Below are positions 1 to 8,450 of a stretch of 64,000 bases of DNA, piece after piece. Position numbers and translations under genes: made by a program. The notes under the pieces were generated by a model. That model was not told the origin of the DNA. It did no database searches and saw nothing but the letters and a program-made list of their open reading frames with translations. How positions within the stretch are numbered: position 1 is the first letter of the stretch; every line of letters starts with the position of its first letter. The DNA lies in contig NZ_AONQ01000009.1 in assembly GCF_000342045.1 (NCBI RefSeq), forward strand, positions 1 to 64,000. The letters run 5' to 3'. Source of the stretch: Paramagnetospirillum caucaseum. Its GTDB lineage: Bacteria > Pseudomonadota > Alphaproteobacteria > Rhodospirillales > Magnetospirillaceae.

Positions 1-453
1 ACCCTGGGCGGCCGGCCCCCCGGCCGGCCGGTGGACCACCTGGGCAACGTCAACGTGGCCGACACGGCCAAGGCGTTCGGCGCCAGCCGCATGGTCCTGG
101 TCACCTCGCTGGGCTGCGGCGACAGCCGGGCCTACGCCTCCGAGCGCCTGCTGGACGCCATCGGCGAGGTGCTGCTGGCCAAGACCCAGGCCGAGGATCA
201 CCTGCGCGCCTCGGGCGTTCCCCATGTGATCGTCAGGCCGGGCGGGCTGGTCGGCGACCCGCCCACCGGCCAGGGCGCCCTTTACGGGGATGCCCGGGTT
301 CACGGCCGCATCACCCGCCCGGACCTCGCCGCCGTGCTGCTGCCCTGCCTGACCGACAGGCTGGTGCTGGGCCGCACCCTGTCGGCCATCGACCGCACCC
401 GGCTGGCGGCGCCCGACGACACCGTCGAGTTCCGCCTGACCGCGGCGGCCTGA
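1..453 (+). CDS. NAD(P)-binding short-chain dehydrogenase-like protein, 5' partial
   Basis: The frame is open from base 1, so the start lies outside the window; the GTG at 31 is only an internal codon. About 150 residues remain. They resemble the C-terminal half of the NAD(P)H-binding (atypical SDR, NmrA/YwnB-like) family: a VLVTSLG strand, a run of the type KTQAEDHLRASG around a helix, and a VIVRPGGLVGDP segment, which in the family follows the cofactor-binding core. The GxxGxxG motif would lie upstream and cannot be seen. The gene ends 14 bases before an ABC exporter on the same strand, so the two may be co-transcribed. Substrate unknown; enzyme class is a family-level inference. Confidence 0.6.
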   Translation, partial: TLGGRPPGRPVDHLGNVNVADTAKAFGASRMVLVTSLGCGDSRAYASERLLDAIGEVLLAKTQAEDHLRASGVPHVIVRPGGLVGDPPTGQGALYGDARVHGRITRPDLAAVLLPCLTDRLVLGRTLSAIDRTRLAAPDDTVEFRLTAAA

Positions 454-467
454 GGGGAGATGCACCC

Positions 468-2327
468 ATGAGGGGCTCGCCCTCCCTGTCGCCCCTGTCG
501 GGATCCGCCGCCGCTCCGGGTTCGGAATGGCGGGCCTTCGGCCGTCTGCTGCCCTTCCTGTGGCCGGCCGGACAGGCGGTGCTGCGCGCCAGGGTGGTGA
601 TCGCCCTTCTCCTGATGGTGGCCGCAAAGGCCGCCACCATCTCGGTGCCCCTGCTCTACAAGGAGGCAGTGGATTCCCTGGGCGCGGCGGGGCAGGCCGC
701 CATGGGCTGGGCCGCCGTGCCGGTGGGCGTCCTGGCGGCCTATGGCGCGGCACGGGTGCTGGCCTCGCTGTTCACCGAGCTGCGCGACTTCGCCTTCGTG
801 GCGGTGGGTCAGCGGGCCATCCGCACCGCCGCCCTGGAGGTGTTCCGCCACCTCCACCGCCTGTCGCTGCGCTTTCACCTCGACCGCCGGGCCGGCGGGC
901 TGGCCCGCTCCATCGAGCGCGGCACCAGGGGGGTGGAATACCTGCTCAACTTCATGCTGTTCAGCATCCTGCCCACTATCGTCGAGATCGTGCTGGTGGC
1001 GGTGGTGCTGGCCCGCCTCTATGACGGCGTCTTCGCCGCCGCCACCGTGGCCACCATCCTGGCCTACATCGTCTATACCTTAGGCGTGACCGAGTGGCGG
1101 ACCAAGTTCCGCCGCGCCATGAACGAGTGCGATTCCGAGGCGGCGTCGCGTTCCATGGACTCGCTGACCAATTTCGAATCGGTGAAGCATTTCGGCAACG
1201 AGGAGCACGAGGCCAGCCGCCTGGACCACGCCCTGACCCGCTTCGAGCGCGCCGCCATCGTCAGCAAGAGCACCATGTCGCTGCTCAACATCGGCCAGGG
1301 GCTGATCATCGCCGCCGGTCTGGTGACGGTGACGCTGCTGGCCGGGCGGGGCTATGTGGAAGGCTCCATGACCATGGGCGATTTCATCCTGGTCAACGCC
1401 TATGTGATCCAGCTCTACCTGCCGCTCAACTTCCTGGGCTTCGTCTACCGCGAGGTCAAGCACGCCCTGGCCGACATCGAGGCCATGCTGGGCCTGCTGG
1501 CCTGTCCCCCGGAGGTCGAGGACCGCCCCGGCGCCCGGCCGCTGGTGCTTTCGGGCGGCGAGGTGCGCTTCGAGGCGGTACGCTTCGGCTACGATGCGGA
1601 GCGCGGCATCCTCAACGGCGTCGATTTCCACATTCCGCCCGGCCATACCGTCGCGGTGGTCGGGCCGTCGGGCGGCGGCAAGAGCACCATCTCGCGGCTG
1701 CTGATGCGCTTCTACGACGTGGACGGCGGAGGCATCCTGATCGACGGCCAGGATATCCGCCAGGTGACCCAGGGGTCCTTGCGCGCCGCCATCGGCATCG
1801 TCCCCCAGGACACCGTGCTGTTCAACGACACCGTCCGCTACAACATCGCCTATGGCCGCCCCGGCGCATCCGCCGACGACGTCGAGCGGGCGGCGCGGCT
1901 GGCCCGCATCCACGACTTCATCGTCTCGCTGCCCCAGGGCTACGGCACCAGGGTGGGCGAACGCGGCCTGAAGCTGTCGGGCGGCGAGAAGCAGCGCGTC
2001 GCCATCGCGCGGACCATCCTCAAGGCTCCGTCCCTCTGGATCTTCGACGAGGCGACCAGCGCGCTGGACAGCCATACCGAGCGGGAAATCCAGGATTCCC
2101 TGCGCGCGGCGTCGCATAACCGCACCACCCTGATCGTCGCCCACCGGCTGTCCACCGTGGTCGACGCCGACGAGATTCTGGTGCTGGACCAAGGCCGCAT
2201 CGTCGAGCGCGGCCACCATTCCCGCCTTCTGGCCATGGACGGGGTCTATGCCGCCCTGTGGCGGCGGCAGCAGCGCCCGGAACAGGATTTCGACGACCTC
2301 CCCGAACTTGCCCAATGCGGAGCATGA
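468..2327 (+). CDS. Atm1/HMT1-type ABC exporter, fused permease and ATPase
   Basis: A 619-residue half-transporter: an N-terminal six-helix exporter membrane domain (about residues 30-330) followed by an ATPase domain. Walker [10 protein letters not shown] lies near residue 399, the signature LSGGEKQR near 503 and Walker B with the D-loop ([12 protein letters not shown]) near 525. The long N-terminus and the motif spelling fit the ABCB6/ABCB7/HMT1/Atm1 group, which exports glutathione-linked sulfur or metal compounds from the cytoplasm and supports Fe-S assembly or metal tolerance. The ATG at 468 follows a GGGGAG ribosome-binding site at good spacing. It sits four bases upstream of exbB, which suggests an iron-related operon. 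Class certain; substrate inferred. Confidence 0.85.
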   Translation: MRGSPSLSPLSGSAAAPGSEWRAFGRLLPFLWPAGQAVLRARVVIALLLMVAAKAATISVPLLYKEAVDSLGAAGQAAMGWAAVPVGVLAAYGAARVLASLFTELRDFAFVAVGQRAIRTAALEVFRHLHRLSLRFHLDRRAGGLARSIERGTRGVEYLLNFMLFSILPTIVEIVLVAVVLARLYDGVFAAATVATILAYIVYTLGVTEWRTKFRRAMNECDSEAASRSMDSLTNFESVKHFGNEEHEASRLDHALTRFERAAIVSKSTMSLLNIGQGLIIAAGLVTVTLLAGRGYVEGSMTMGDFILVNAYVIQLYLPLNFLGFVYREVKHALADIEAMLGLLACPPEVEDRPGARPLVLSGGEVRFEAVRFGYDAERGILNGVDFHIPPGHTVAVVGPSGGGKSTISRLLMRFYDVDGGGILIDGQDIRQVTQGSLRAAIGIVPQDTVLFNDTVRYNIAYGRPGASADDVERAARLARIHDFIVSLPQGYGTRVGERGLKLSGGEKQRVAIARTILKAPSLWIFDEATSALDSHTEREIQDSLRAASHNRTTLIVAHRLSTVVDADEILVLDQGRIVERGHHSRLLAMDGVYAALWRRQQRPEQDFDDLPELAQCGA

Positions 2328-2331
2328 CGCC

Positions 2332-3024
2332 ATGAACACCCCCCTTCCCGCCCTGCCGCACGGACTGACGCCCTGGGGCATGTTCCTGTCGGCGGACATG
2401 GTCGTCCAGGCGGTGATGGTCAGCCTCGCCCTCGCCTCGGTGGTCACCTGGAGCATCGGCCTGGCCAAGGTGGTGGAACTGCGCCGCCATGGCCGCCGCC
2501 TGGGACGGCTGCTGGACGTCCTCGGCCGCTCGCGCAGCCTGGCCGAGGCGACCCAGGCCGGCGACGCCGCCGGGCCGGTGGCCGCCGCCCTGGCGGAAAT
2601 GGCCGAGTCCGCCGGGCTGCCCCCCGACGGCGTCCGCGAGCGGGCGGCGTCCCGCCTCGCCCAGTTGGAAGCCGATCACGGACGGCGTCTGGCGGCGGGG
2701 ACCGGTTTCCTCGCCACCATCGGCTCGACCGCCCCCTTCGTCGGCCTGTTCGGCACGGTGTGGGGCATCATGAACAGCTTCGTCGGCATCTCCAAGGCCC
2801 AGGCCACCAGCCTGGCGGTGGTGGCGCCGGGCATCGCCGAGGCGCTGCTGGCCACCGCCCTGGGACTGGCGGCGGCCATTCCGGCGGTGGTGATCTACAA
2901 CCTGCTGGGTCGCGCCATCGCCGCCCGGCGGGCCGATCTGGCCAAGGCCTCGGGCGCGATCTTGCGGCTGCTGGGCCGCGACCTCGACCGTGGGCGCGCC
3001 TCGTTCCGCCAGGCGGCCGCGTGA
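2332..3024 (+). CDS. exbB: ExbB/TolQ-family proton channel subunit
   Basis: A 230-residue inner-membrane protein of the MotA/TolQ/ExbB family. With ExbD it converts the proton gradient into force on TonB, driving outer-membrane receptors for iron complexes. Three hydrophobic segments are visible, and the family hallmark [17 protein letters not shown] sits in the second half. An in-frame start at 2248 exists, but it overlaps the exporter gene and adds a non-conserved tail, so the ATG at 2332 is chosen. The stop overlaps the exbD start by one base (TGATG), indicating coupled translation. A TolQ role is less likely because exbD and tonB follow and no tolA or tolB is present. Confidence 0.88.
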   Translation: MNTPLPALPHGLTPWGMFLSADMVVQAVMVSLALASVVTWSIGLAKVVELRRHGRRLGRLLDVLGRSRSLAEATQAGDAAGPVAAALAEMAESAGLPPDGVRERAASRLAQLEADHGRRLAAGTGFLATIGSTAPFVGLFGTVWGIMNSFVGISKAQATSLAVVAPGIAEALLATALGLAAAIPAVVIYNLLGRAIAARRADLAKASGAILRLLGRDLDRGRASFRQAAA

Positions 3025-3446
3025 TGGCCGGCGGGTTCGAGCCCGGCGGCGATGCCGGCGAGATGCACGAGATCAACGTCACGCCGTTCATCGACGTGAT
3101 GCTGGTCTTGCTGATCATCTTCATGGTGGCGGCGCCGCTGGCCACCGTCGACACCGACGTGGACCTGCCGGGCTCCACCGCCGCCCGCCGCGAGACGCCG
3201 GACAAGCCGGTGACCCTGACCCTGACCGCCGACCGCTCCGTCCGGGTCGATGGCGTCCCGGTGGCGCCCGAGGCCCTGGGCGGCGCCCTGGACGGGCTGA
3301 CCGGCGGCAACCGCGAGACGCGGATTCACCTGAAGGCCGACCGCAGCGTCGATTACGGCTCCATGATGGGCCTGCTCGACCGGCTGCGCGGCGCCGGCTA
3401 CCTGAAGGTGGCGCTGGCCGGCCAGGAAGGCGGAGACAACCCGTGA
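3024..3446 (+). CDS. exbD: ExbD/TolR-family biopolymer transport protein
   Basis: A 140-residue protein with one N-terminal membrane helix carrying the conserved acidic residue of the family, within [18 protein letters not shown] at about residues 19-36, then a periplasmic domain. It partners ExbB to energise TonB. The start overlaps the exbB stop by one base and its own stop overlaps the GTG of tonB, so exbB, exbD and tonB form one translationally coupled unit. Confidence 0.9.
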   Translation: MAGGFEPGGDAGEMHEINVTPFIDVMLVLLIIFMVAAPLATVDTDVDLPGSTAARRETPDKPVTLTLTADRSVRVDGVPVAPEALGGALDGLTGGNRETRIHLKADRSVDYGSMMGLLDRLRGAGYLKVALAGQEGGDNP

Positions 3447-4141
3447 GCACCGTCCCGGCGGCCCAGCCGGAAGTCCGGCCGATCCTGCTGTCCGCCCCGC
3501 TGGTGGCCGCCGCCCACGCGGCGCTGCTATGGGCCGCCATGGGGTGGACGGCGCCGCTTCCCGTGGCGGTTCCCGCCCCCTCCTTCGCCATCGACCTGGA
3601 GGCCGCCGCCGTCCCAACCCCGCCCCAGCCTCCCCAGCCCCAGGCGGAGCCCCCCCAGGCCAGGGCCGAACCGCCCCCGCCGCTCCCCCGCCCGGTTCGC
3701 AAGTCCGCCGCGAAGCCGGCCGCCGCCGCCCCATCGGTTCCGGCCGCCGAAAGCGCCCAGGCGGCCGAACCGGTCGCCGTCCAGGCCCAGACCGAGACGA
3801 CGACCGCCGCCACTCCGCCGTCCGCCGCGCCCTCCGTCCCTGCCGTGCCCCAGGCCGAGCTGGCGCGCTGGCAGGGCGTGCTGCTCGCCCATCTGGAGCG
3901 GCACAAGCGCTATCCCCGCGACGCCTGGATGCGCCGCCAGGAAGGGGCCGCCACCATCCGCTTCGTCATGGATTCCTCGGGCCGGGTGCTGTCCGCCGTG
4001 CTGGAACGGGGCAGCGGCGTCGAATCCCTCGACCACGAGGGCCTCGCCCTGATCGAACGAGCCCAGCCCCTGCCGCGCCCGCCAGGCGGCAGCGGCGACC
4101 GGATCGACCTGGCGGTGCCGGTCCGCTTTCAGCTTCGCTAA
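3443..4141 (+). CDS. tonB: TonB energy-transducing protein
   Basis: A 232-residue protein starting at GTG 3443, overlapping the exbD stop (GTGA). A single N-terminal anchor (about residues 12-30) is followed by a proline- and alanine-rich periplasmic spacer full of PQPP/PPPP runs. A C-terminal TonB domain (about 145-232) follows, with the typical HLERHKRYPRDA and ATIRFVMDSSGRV segments. The family transmits force from ExbBD to TonB-dependent receptors for siderophores, haem or cobalamin. No receptor gene lies in the window, so it may serve receptors encoded elsewhere; the IsdG-like gene downstream hints at haem. Confidence 0.88.
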   Translation: MSTVPAAQPEVRPILLSAPLVAAAHAALLWAAMGWTAPLPVAVPAPSFAIDLEAAAVPTPPQPPQPQAEPPQARAEPPPPLPRPVRKSAAKPAAAAPSVPAAESAQAAEPVAVQAQTETTTAATPPSAAPSVPAVPQAELARWQGVLLAHLERHKRYPRDAWMRRQEGAATIRFVMDSSGRVLSAVLERGSGVESLDHEGLALIERAQPLPRPPGGSGDRIDLAVPVRFQLR

Positions 4142-4166
4142 TCCCCCCCTTCATAAGGAGTTCCGT

Positions 4167-4475
4167 ATGTTCATCGCGATGAATCGCTTCAAGGTGGTTC
4201 CCGGCCAGGAACAGACGTTCGAGACGGTATGGCGCACCCGCGAGACGCGCCTGCCCGAGATGGACGGCTTCGTCAATTTCAAGCTGCTGCGCGGCCCCAG
4301 CACCCAGGACCACACGCTGTTCGCCTCGCATACACTCTGGAAGTCCAGGACGCATTTCGACGGCTGGGTGGAGTCCCAGGCCTTCGGCAAATCCCATCAG
4401 GGCGACGGCCGCCTGTCGGGCATCGTCCTGGGCCACCCGGAATTCGAAGGATTCGACATTCTGCAGGAGCTTTGA
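4167..4475 (+). CDS. IsdG/ABM-like monooxygenase, possible haem-degrading enzyme
   Basis: A 102-residue protein of the antibiotic-biosynthesis-monooxygenase dimeric ferredoxin fold. It begins MFIAMNRFKV, then has a central acidic helix and an F..H..W pattern (FASHTLWKSRTHFDGWVESQ). The asparagine near residue 6, the tryptophans and the histidine in GKSHQG resemble the arrangement of IsdG/HmuD-type enzymes, which open haem to release iron. It lies 25 bases after tonB, consistent with iron acquisition, but other ABM proteins act on quinones. An AAGGAG ribosome-binding site precedes the ATG. Fold fairly sure, haem substrate inferred. Confidence 0.65.
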   Translation: MFIAMNRFKVVPGQEQTFETVWRTRETRLPEMDGFVNFKLLRGPSTQDHTLFASHTLWKSRTHFDGWVESQAFGKSHQGDGRLSGIVLGHPEFEGFDILQEL

Positions 4476-4564
4476 GGCGAAAGCGTCGTCCGCCATTATC
4501 CCGGTTGTGGAGCGGCCCGTTCAGGTTATCCTGCTGGGCCTGTTTCCGAAGTGGAGGACCGCCG

Positions 4565-4996
4565 ATGCTTGTTTCCGAAATCCTTGCCAAGAAGGGCAAC
4601 AAGATTTTCAAGATCCTGCCGTCCAAGGCCATGATCGAAGCCGTCCAGGGTATGGCGGCCTTCAAGGTGGGGGCGGTGCTGGTGGTGGACGAAAAGGGCG
4701 GCACGCTGGGCATCTTCACCGAGCGCGACGTCACCCGCTGCCTGGCGGCCCATGGCGCCGCCGTCCTGGAGAACCCGGTGGGCGACCACATGACCCGCAA
4801 TCCGCTGACCTGCCAGGGCAGCGACACCGTCGCCTCGGTGATGAGCACCATGTCCACCCATCACTTCCGTCACATGCCGGTGATGGAGAATGGCCAGCTG
4901 AAGGGCATCGTCTCGATCCGCGACCTGGTGTCCAACAGCCTGGAGCGCGCCGAGTTCGAGGCCGAAGCCATGCGGGCCTACGTCACCGCAGGGTGA
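4565..4996 (+). CDS. Tandem CBS-domain protein
   Basis: A 143-residue protein made almost entirely of two CBS motifs: about 15-70 (with VGAVLVVDEKGGTLGIFTERD) and 80-140 (with MPVMENGQLKGIVSIRDLV). Stand-alone CBS pairs bind adenosine nucleotides and act as energy sensors or regulators of partner proteins; the partner here is unknown. The ATG at 4565 follows GGAGGA at good spacing, so the longer in-frame extension is rejected. The last codons and the stop lie inside the first copy of a 28-bp tandem repeat, so the C-terminal residues (VTAG) are encoded by repeat sequence. Confidence 0.8.
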   Translation: MLVSEILAKKGNKIFKILPSKAMIEAVQGMAAFKVGAVLVVDEKGGTLGIFTERDVTRCLAAHGAAVLENPVGDHMTRNPLTCQGSDTVASVMSTMSTHHFRHMPVMENGQLKGIVSIRDLVSNSLERAEFEAEAMRAYVTAG

Positions 4997-5080
4997 CAAA
5001 ATATTGATCACCACCGCAGGGTGACAAAACAATGATCCCCACCGCAGGGTGACAAGGCGACAGCCCTCACCGCAGGGGGA
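4984..5080. repeat. 28-bp tandem repeat between convergent genes
   Basis: The core CACCGCAGGGTGACAA starts at 4984, 5012 and 5040, and a decayed copy (CACCGCAGGGGGA) starts at 5068; the period is exactly 28 bases. The outer parts of each unit diverge. The array begins inside the end of the CBS gene and runs to the last base before the purC stop. Each unit pairs GGTGA with a following TCACC only weakly, so a terminator role is uncertain. Confidence 0.85.
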
Positions 5081-6058
5081 TCAGGGGAAGTACCGCGCCA
5101 GATTGCGTCGAATGCGCTCCTTCACCGTCTCGGCGGTGGAGGGTGCTTCGAAGGCCTGGCCGGTCACCGTCTCGAACAGCGCGATATACTTGGCCGAGAA
5201 TTCCACCAGGGTGTCGTCGGGGATCACCGGGATGGGCTGGGTATAGGGATCGCAACGCGAAGCGATCCAGATGCGCAGGAATTCCTTGTCCAGGCTTTCC
5301 GGCTCCTCGCCGCGCGCGTGGCGCCCGGGATAGCTGTCGGCCCGCCAGTAGCGGCTGGAATCGGGGGTGAGGATTTCATCGGCCAGGGTGATCTTCCCCT
5401 CGCCGTCCACCCCGAACTCGAACTTGGTGTCCACCAGGATCAGGCCGTGCCGGGCGGCGATCTCGCGGCCGCGGGCGAACAGCGCCAGGGACAGCCGCGC
5501 CAGTTCGTCCCACTGGGCCTGGGACAACAGGCCGCGCCCGACCACCTCTTGCGGCGAGACCGGGGCGTCGTGCCCGCCAACGTCGGCCTTGGTGGTGGGG
5601 GTGAGGATGGTGGCCGGCAGCTTGTCGTTCTTGACCATGCCGTCGGCGAAGTCCAGGCCGTACATGCTGCGCCGCCCGGCCTTGTACATGGACCAGATGG
5701 AGGTGTCGGTGGAGCCGGTAAGGTAGTCGCGCACCACCATCTCGATGGGCAGCATGTCCAGGCGGCGGCCCACCACCACGTTGGGATCGGGATACTCGAT
5801 CACGTGGTTGGGGCAGATGTCTCGGGTCGCCTCGAACCAGAAGCGCGCCGTCTGGGTCAGCACCTGGCCCTTGAACGGCACCGCCGCCAGTACCTGATCG
5901 AAGGCGCTCTGGCGGTCGGTGGAGATCAGGATGCGCCGTCCGTCCGGCAGGTCGTAGTTCTCGCGCACCTTGCCCCGGTAGTAATTGGGCAGTTCGGGGA
6001 ACTCGGCTTCGGTAAGCACGCCGGGGATGGCGGCGCGGATCGCGGCGGCGGAGGGCAT
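5081..6058 (-). CDS. purC: Phosphoribosylaminoimidazole-succinocarboxamide synthase
   Basis: A 325-residue SAICAR synthase, which joins aspartate to CAIR in an ATP-dependent step of purine synthesis in the cytoplasm. Recognisable segments are RGKVRENYDLPDGRRILIST with DRQSAFD near the N-terminus, VVRDYLTGS in the centre, LILVDTKFEFG and the metal-site region LADEILTPDSSRYW. The length is that of the longer, Ade1-like form rather than the roughly 240-residue E. coli form. The start at 6058 is divergent from the aromatic-type transporter operon; its 3' end faces the CBS gene across a tandem repeat. Confidence 0.93.
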   Translation of the reverse strand: MPSAAAIRAAIPGVLTEAEFPELPNYYRGKVRENYDLPDGRRILISTDRQSAFDQVLAAVPFKGQVLTQTARFWFEATRDICPNHVIEYPDPNVVVGRRLDMLPIEMVVRDYLTGSTDTSIWSMYKAGRRSMYGLDFADGMVKNDKLPATILTPTTKADVGGHDAPVSPQEVVGRGLLSQAQWDELARLSLALFARGREIAARHGLILVDTKFEFGVDGEGKITLADEILTPDSSRYWRADSYPGRHARGEEPESLDKEFLRIWIASRCDPYTQPIPVIPDDTLVEFSAKYIALFETVTGQAFEAPSTAETVKERIRRNLARYFP

Positions 6059-6155
6059 GTCCAGGCATCCATGAGAAAAGAGGCTGCCTTTATCGCATTC
6101 CCGGGGGCCGGGAGCAAGGGAACGGCCCGGATTTCAAATCCTTTACCGATTTTAT

Positions 6156-6172
6156 TGTTGTGCAGCACAACA
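6156..6172. promoter_or_regulatory. 17-bp perfect palindrome, candidate operator
   Basis: TGTTGTGCAGCACAACA is a perfect dyad with a single central base. It lies in the 229-bp divergent region between purC and the binding-protein gene, about 115 bases before the latter. A loose promoter (TTGTTG at 6155, TTATGC 16 bases later) would overlap it. It is typical of a dimeric helix-turn-helix repressor site; the regulator is unknown. Confidence 0.5.
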
Positions 6173-6287
6173 GTTTTTATGCCCAACAATGCCTCTTGAC
6201 GAACGCGGGCGACTGCCTCACAGTCGTGTTCATCAAAGTCGCCGCAGAGCGACCCAGGAGGCTTTCGAACGCGAAAGGGACGTCCCA

Positions 6288-7541
6288 ATGTCTGACAACA
6301 CCACGAGTCTGTCCGCGTCACGGACCATTACCCGCCGTCAGTTCACTACGGCCGCGGCGGCCGGCGCCTTGGTTACCACCACCGGATTGCCGTTGCGCCC
6401 GGCCCGGGCGGCGACGCCGCTGAAGCTGGGCGTGCTGCTGCCCCGTTCCGGCCATCTGGCCCTGATCGGCCAGGCTTGCCAGCGCGGCGCCGAGATCGGC
6501 CTGCCCATGCTCAAGGACATGGGTTATTCCGTCGAGCTGATGAACGCCGACACCGAATCCAACCCGGACGTGGGGCGCACCCAGGCGGAAAAGCTGATCC
6601 GCGAAGGCGCCAACATGCTGATGGGAGCCTTCGATTCGGCCACCACCCTGGCCATCGCCGGCGTGGCCGAGCAGAAGGGCGTGCCCTTCGTCGTCAACAT
6701 CGCCGCCGAACCCAAACTGACCGAACAGGGCTTCAAGTACACCTTCCGCAACTTCCCCTCCGCCGGCATGCTGGGCAAGGGCGGGCTGCTGCTCTACAAG
6801 GACATGTTCGCCGCCACCGGCGTGACGCCCAAGACCGCCGTCCTGCTGCACATCAACGACAGTTTCGGCATGGCCATGCTGGGCGGCATCAACGCCCTGA
6901 TGCCCAAGCTCGACATGCCGTTCACCATCGTCGAGACCATCGCCTACGACCCCAAGGCCCGCGACCTCTCCATCGAGGTGTCCAAGGCCAAGGCGGCCAA
7001 GGCCGATTTCGTCATGACCGTCACCCGCCTGAACGACGCCATCCTGCTGGTCCGCGAAATGGTCAAGCAGCAGGTGGAGACCATGGGGATCACCTCCCCC
7101 GGATCACCCGGCATGTACGACAAGCAGTTCGTGAAGGCACTCGGCAAATATGCCGAATACTGCTCGGTCAACATTCCCTGGTTCGATCCCAAGCAGGAGA
7201 TGGCCAAGACCCTGGAAAAGACCTTCGAGAAGGCCTTCCCCGAGGAAAGCTTCGACCTCAACGTCGGCTTCACCTTCGAGGCCGTGCTGATCGCCGCCGA
7301 TGCCCACAAGCGGGCCGGCAGCAATGATCCGCAGGCGCTGACCGAGGCGCTGCGCGCCACCAACCTGGCCAAGCGGGCCATGATCGGCGGGCCGATCAAG
7401 TTCGAGGCCAACGGCCAGAACATGAACCTGCGCTCGGCGGTGGTGCAGAACCTGGGCGGCAAGCCGACGGTGGTTCTGCCCACCGAATCCTCGGAGGCCA
7501 AGCTGGTCTTCCCCATGCCGGCGTTCAAGGGCCGCACCTAA
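6288..7541 (+). CDS. Periplasmic substrate-binding protein of a LivHMGF-type ABC transporter
   Basis: A 417-residue type-I periplasmic binding protein (Leu/Ile/Val-binding or aromatic-binding subfamily). It starts with a twin-arginine-like signal, TRRQFTTAAAAGALV, cleaved near an A-R-A-A site around residue 40. The mature part begins TPLKLGVLLPRSG, the usual family opening, and holds the two-lobe pattern. The ATG at 6288 is chosen because the upstream extension breaks the signal. It is the first gene of an operon with livH-M-G-F, a feruloyl-CoA-synthetase-like ligase and an acyl-CoA dehydrogenase, so an aromatic acid is a more likely ligand than an amino acid. The ligand is inference. Confidence 0.85.
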   Translation: MSDNTTSLSASRTITRRQFTTAAAAGALVTTTGLPLRPARAATPLKLGVLLPRSGHLALIGQACQRGAEIGLPMLKDMGYSVELMNADTESNPDVGRTQAEKLIREGANMLMGAFDSATTLAIAGVAEQKGVPFVVNIAAEPKLTEQGFKYTFRNFPSAGMLGKGGLLLYKDMFAATGVTPKTAVLLHINDSFGMAMLGGINALMPKLDMPFTIVETIAYDPKARDLSIEVSKAKAAKADFVMTVTRLNDAILLVREMVKQQVETMGITSPGSPGMYDKQFVKALGKYAEYCSVNIPWFDPKQEMAKTLEKTFEKAFPEESFDLNVGFTFEAVLIAADAHKRAGSNDPQALTEALRATNLAKRAMIGGPIKFEANGQNMNLRSAVVQNLGGKPTVVLPTESSEAKLVFPMPAFKGRT

Positions 7542-7580
7542 AAAAGCCGTACGATCGGCAATGCTTGGCGGGGAGCCGGG

Positions 7581-8450
7581 ATGGACGCCACCTTCTTCAT
7601 GAACGTGATCAGCGCCGGTCTTTTGACCGGCCTGGTCTACGGCCTGATGGCCCTTGGGCTATCGGTCATCTTCGGCGTCATGCGCGTGGTCAATTTTGCC
7701 CATGGCGACATGATGGTGGTGGCGATGTACGCCGCCTTCCTGCTCTTCACCAAGCTGGGGATCGAACCGGTCCCCGCGCTGCCTCTGGTGGCCGGCGGCC
7801 TGTTCGTCGTCGGCTACCTGCTGCAGCGCTTCCTGATCAACCACTTCCTCGAAGTCACCGAGCACATCCAGTTCCTGCTGCTGCTCTCGGTGGCCATGAT
7901 CATCACCAACGTGGTCCTGATGGTGTTCGGCCCCGACGCCCGCAACATCCAGCTTGACGCCAGCTTCGAGAGCTACAGCCTCGGCGGCCTGGTGCTGGAC
8001 AAGGTCCGCGTCATCGCCGCCTTCACCGCCGGCGGGGTGGCGTTGCTGCTGTGGGCCTTCTTCCGCTACACCACCACGGGAACCGCCATCCGCGCCTGCG
8101 CCGACAATCCGGTGGGGGCGCGGGTGGTGGGCCTGGACGTGGAGAAGCTCTACGCCATCACCTTCGGCATCGGCACCGCCTGCGTCGGCGCCGCCGGCTG
8201 CCTGCTGCTGCTGCTGGTGGACGTGCACCCGCACCTGTCGTCGGATTACACCCTGCTGGGCTTCATCATCGTCATCCTGGGCGGACTGGGCAGCCTGGGC
8301 GGCGCCCTGCTGGGCGGCATCCTGGTCGGCCTGTCCGAGGCGCTGTCGGGCGTGCTGATCGCCCCCAGCCTGAAAAGCATGTTCAGCTTCGGCCTGCTGA
8401 TCCTGGTCCTGCTGCTGCGTCCGCAAGGCATCCTGGGGAAGAAGCCATGA
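7581..8450 (+). CDS. livH: LivH-type ABC transporter permease
   Basis: A 289-residue membrane protein with about eight hydrophobic segments and the family marker GLVYGLMALGLSVIFGVMRVVNFAHGDMM near the N-terminus. The coupling region GTAIRACADNPVGARVVGLDVEKLY contacts the ATPase subunits, and GLGSLGGALLGG sits near the end. It forms the membrane channel with the next gene. A GGGGAG-like site precedes the ATG, and the stop overlaps the next start (ATGA). It belongs to the uptake operon headed by the binding protein at 6288. Confidence 0.9.
   Translation: MDATFFMNVISAGLLTGLVYGLMALGLSVIFGVMRVVNFAHGDMMVVAMYAAFLLFTKLGIEPVPALPLVAGGLFVVGYLLQRFLINHFLEVTEHIQFLLLLSVAMIITNVVLMVFGPDARNIQLDASFESYSLGGLVLDKVRVIAAFTAGGVALLLWAFFRYTTTGTAIRACADNPVGARVVGLDVEKLYAITFGIGTACVGAAGCLLLLLVDVHPHLSSDYTLLGFIIVILGGLGSLGGALLGGILVGLSEALSGVLIAPSLKSMFSFGLLILVLLLRPQGILGKKP

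Noticed and set aside
4984-5080. Possible short CRISPR array
   Set aside because: The period is 28 bases in total with no unique spacers between repeats, and no cas genes are nearby; it is a plain tandem repeat.
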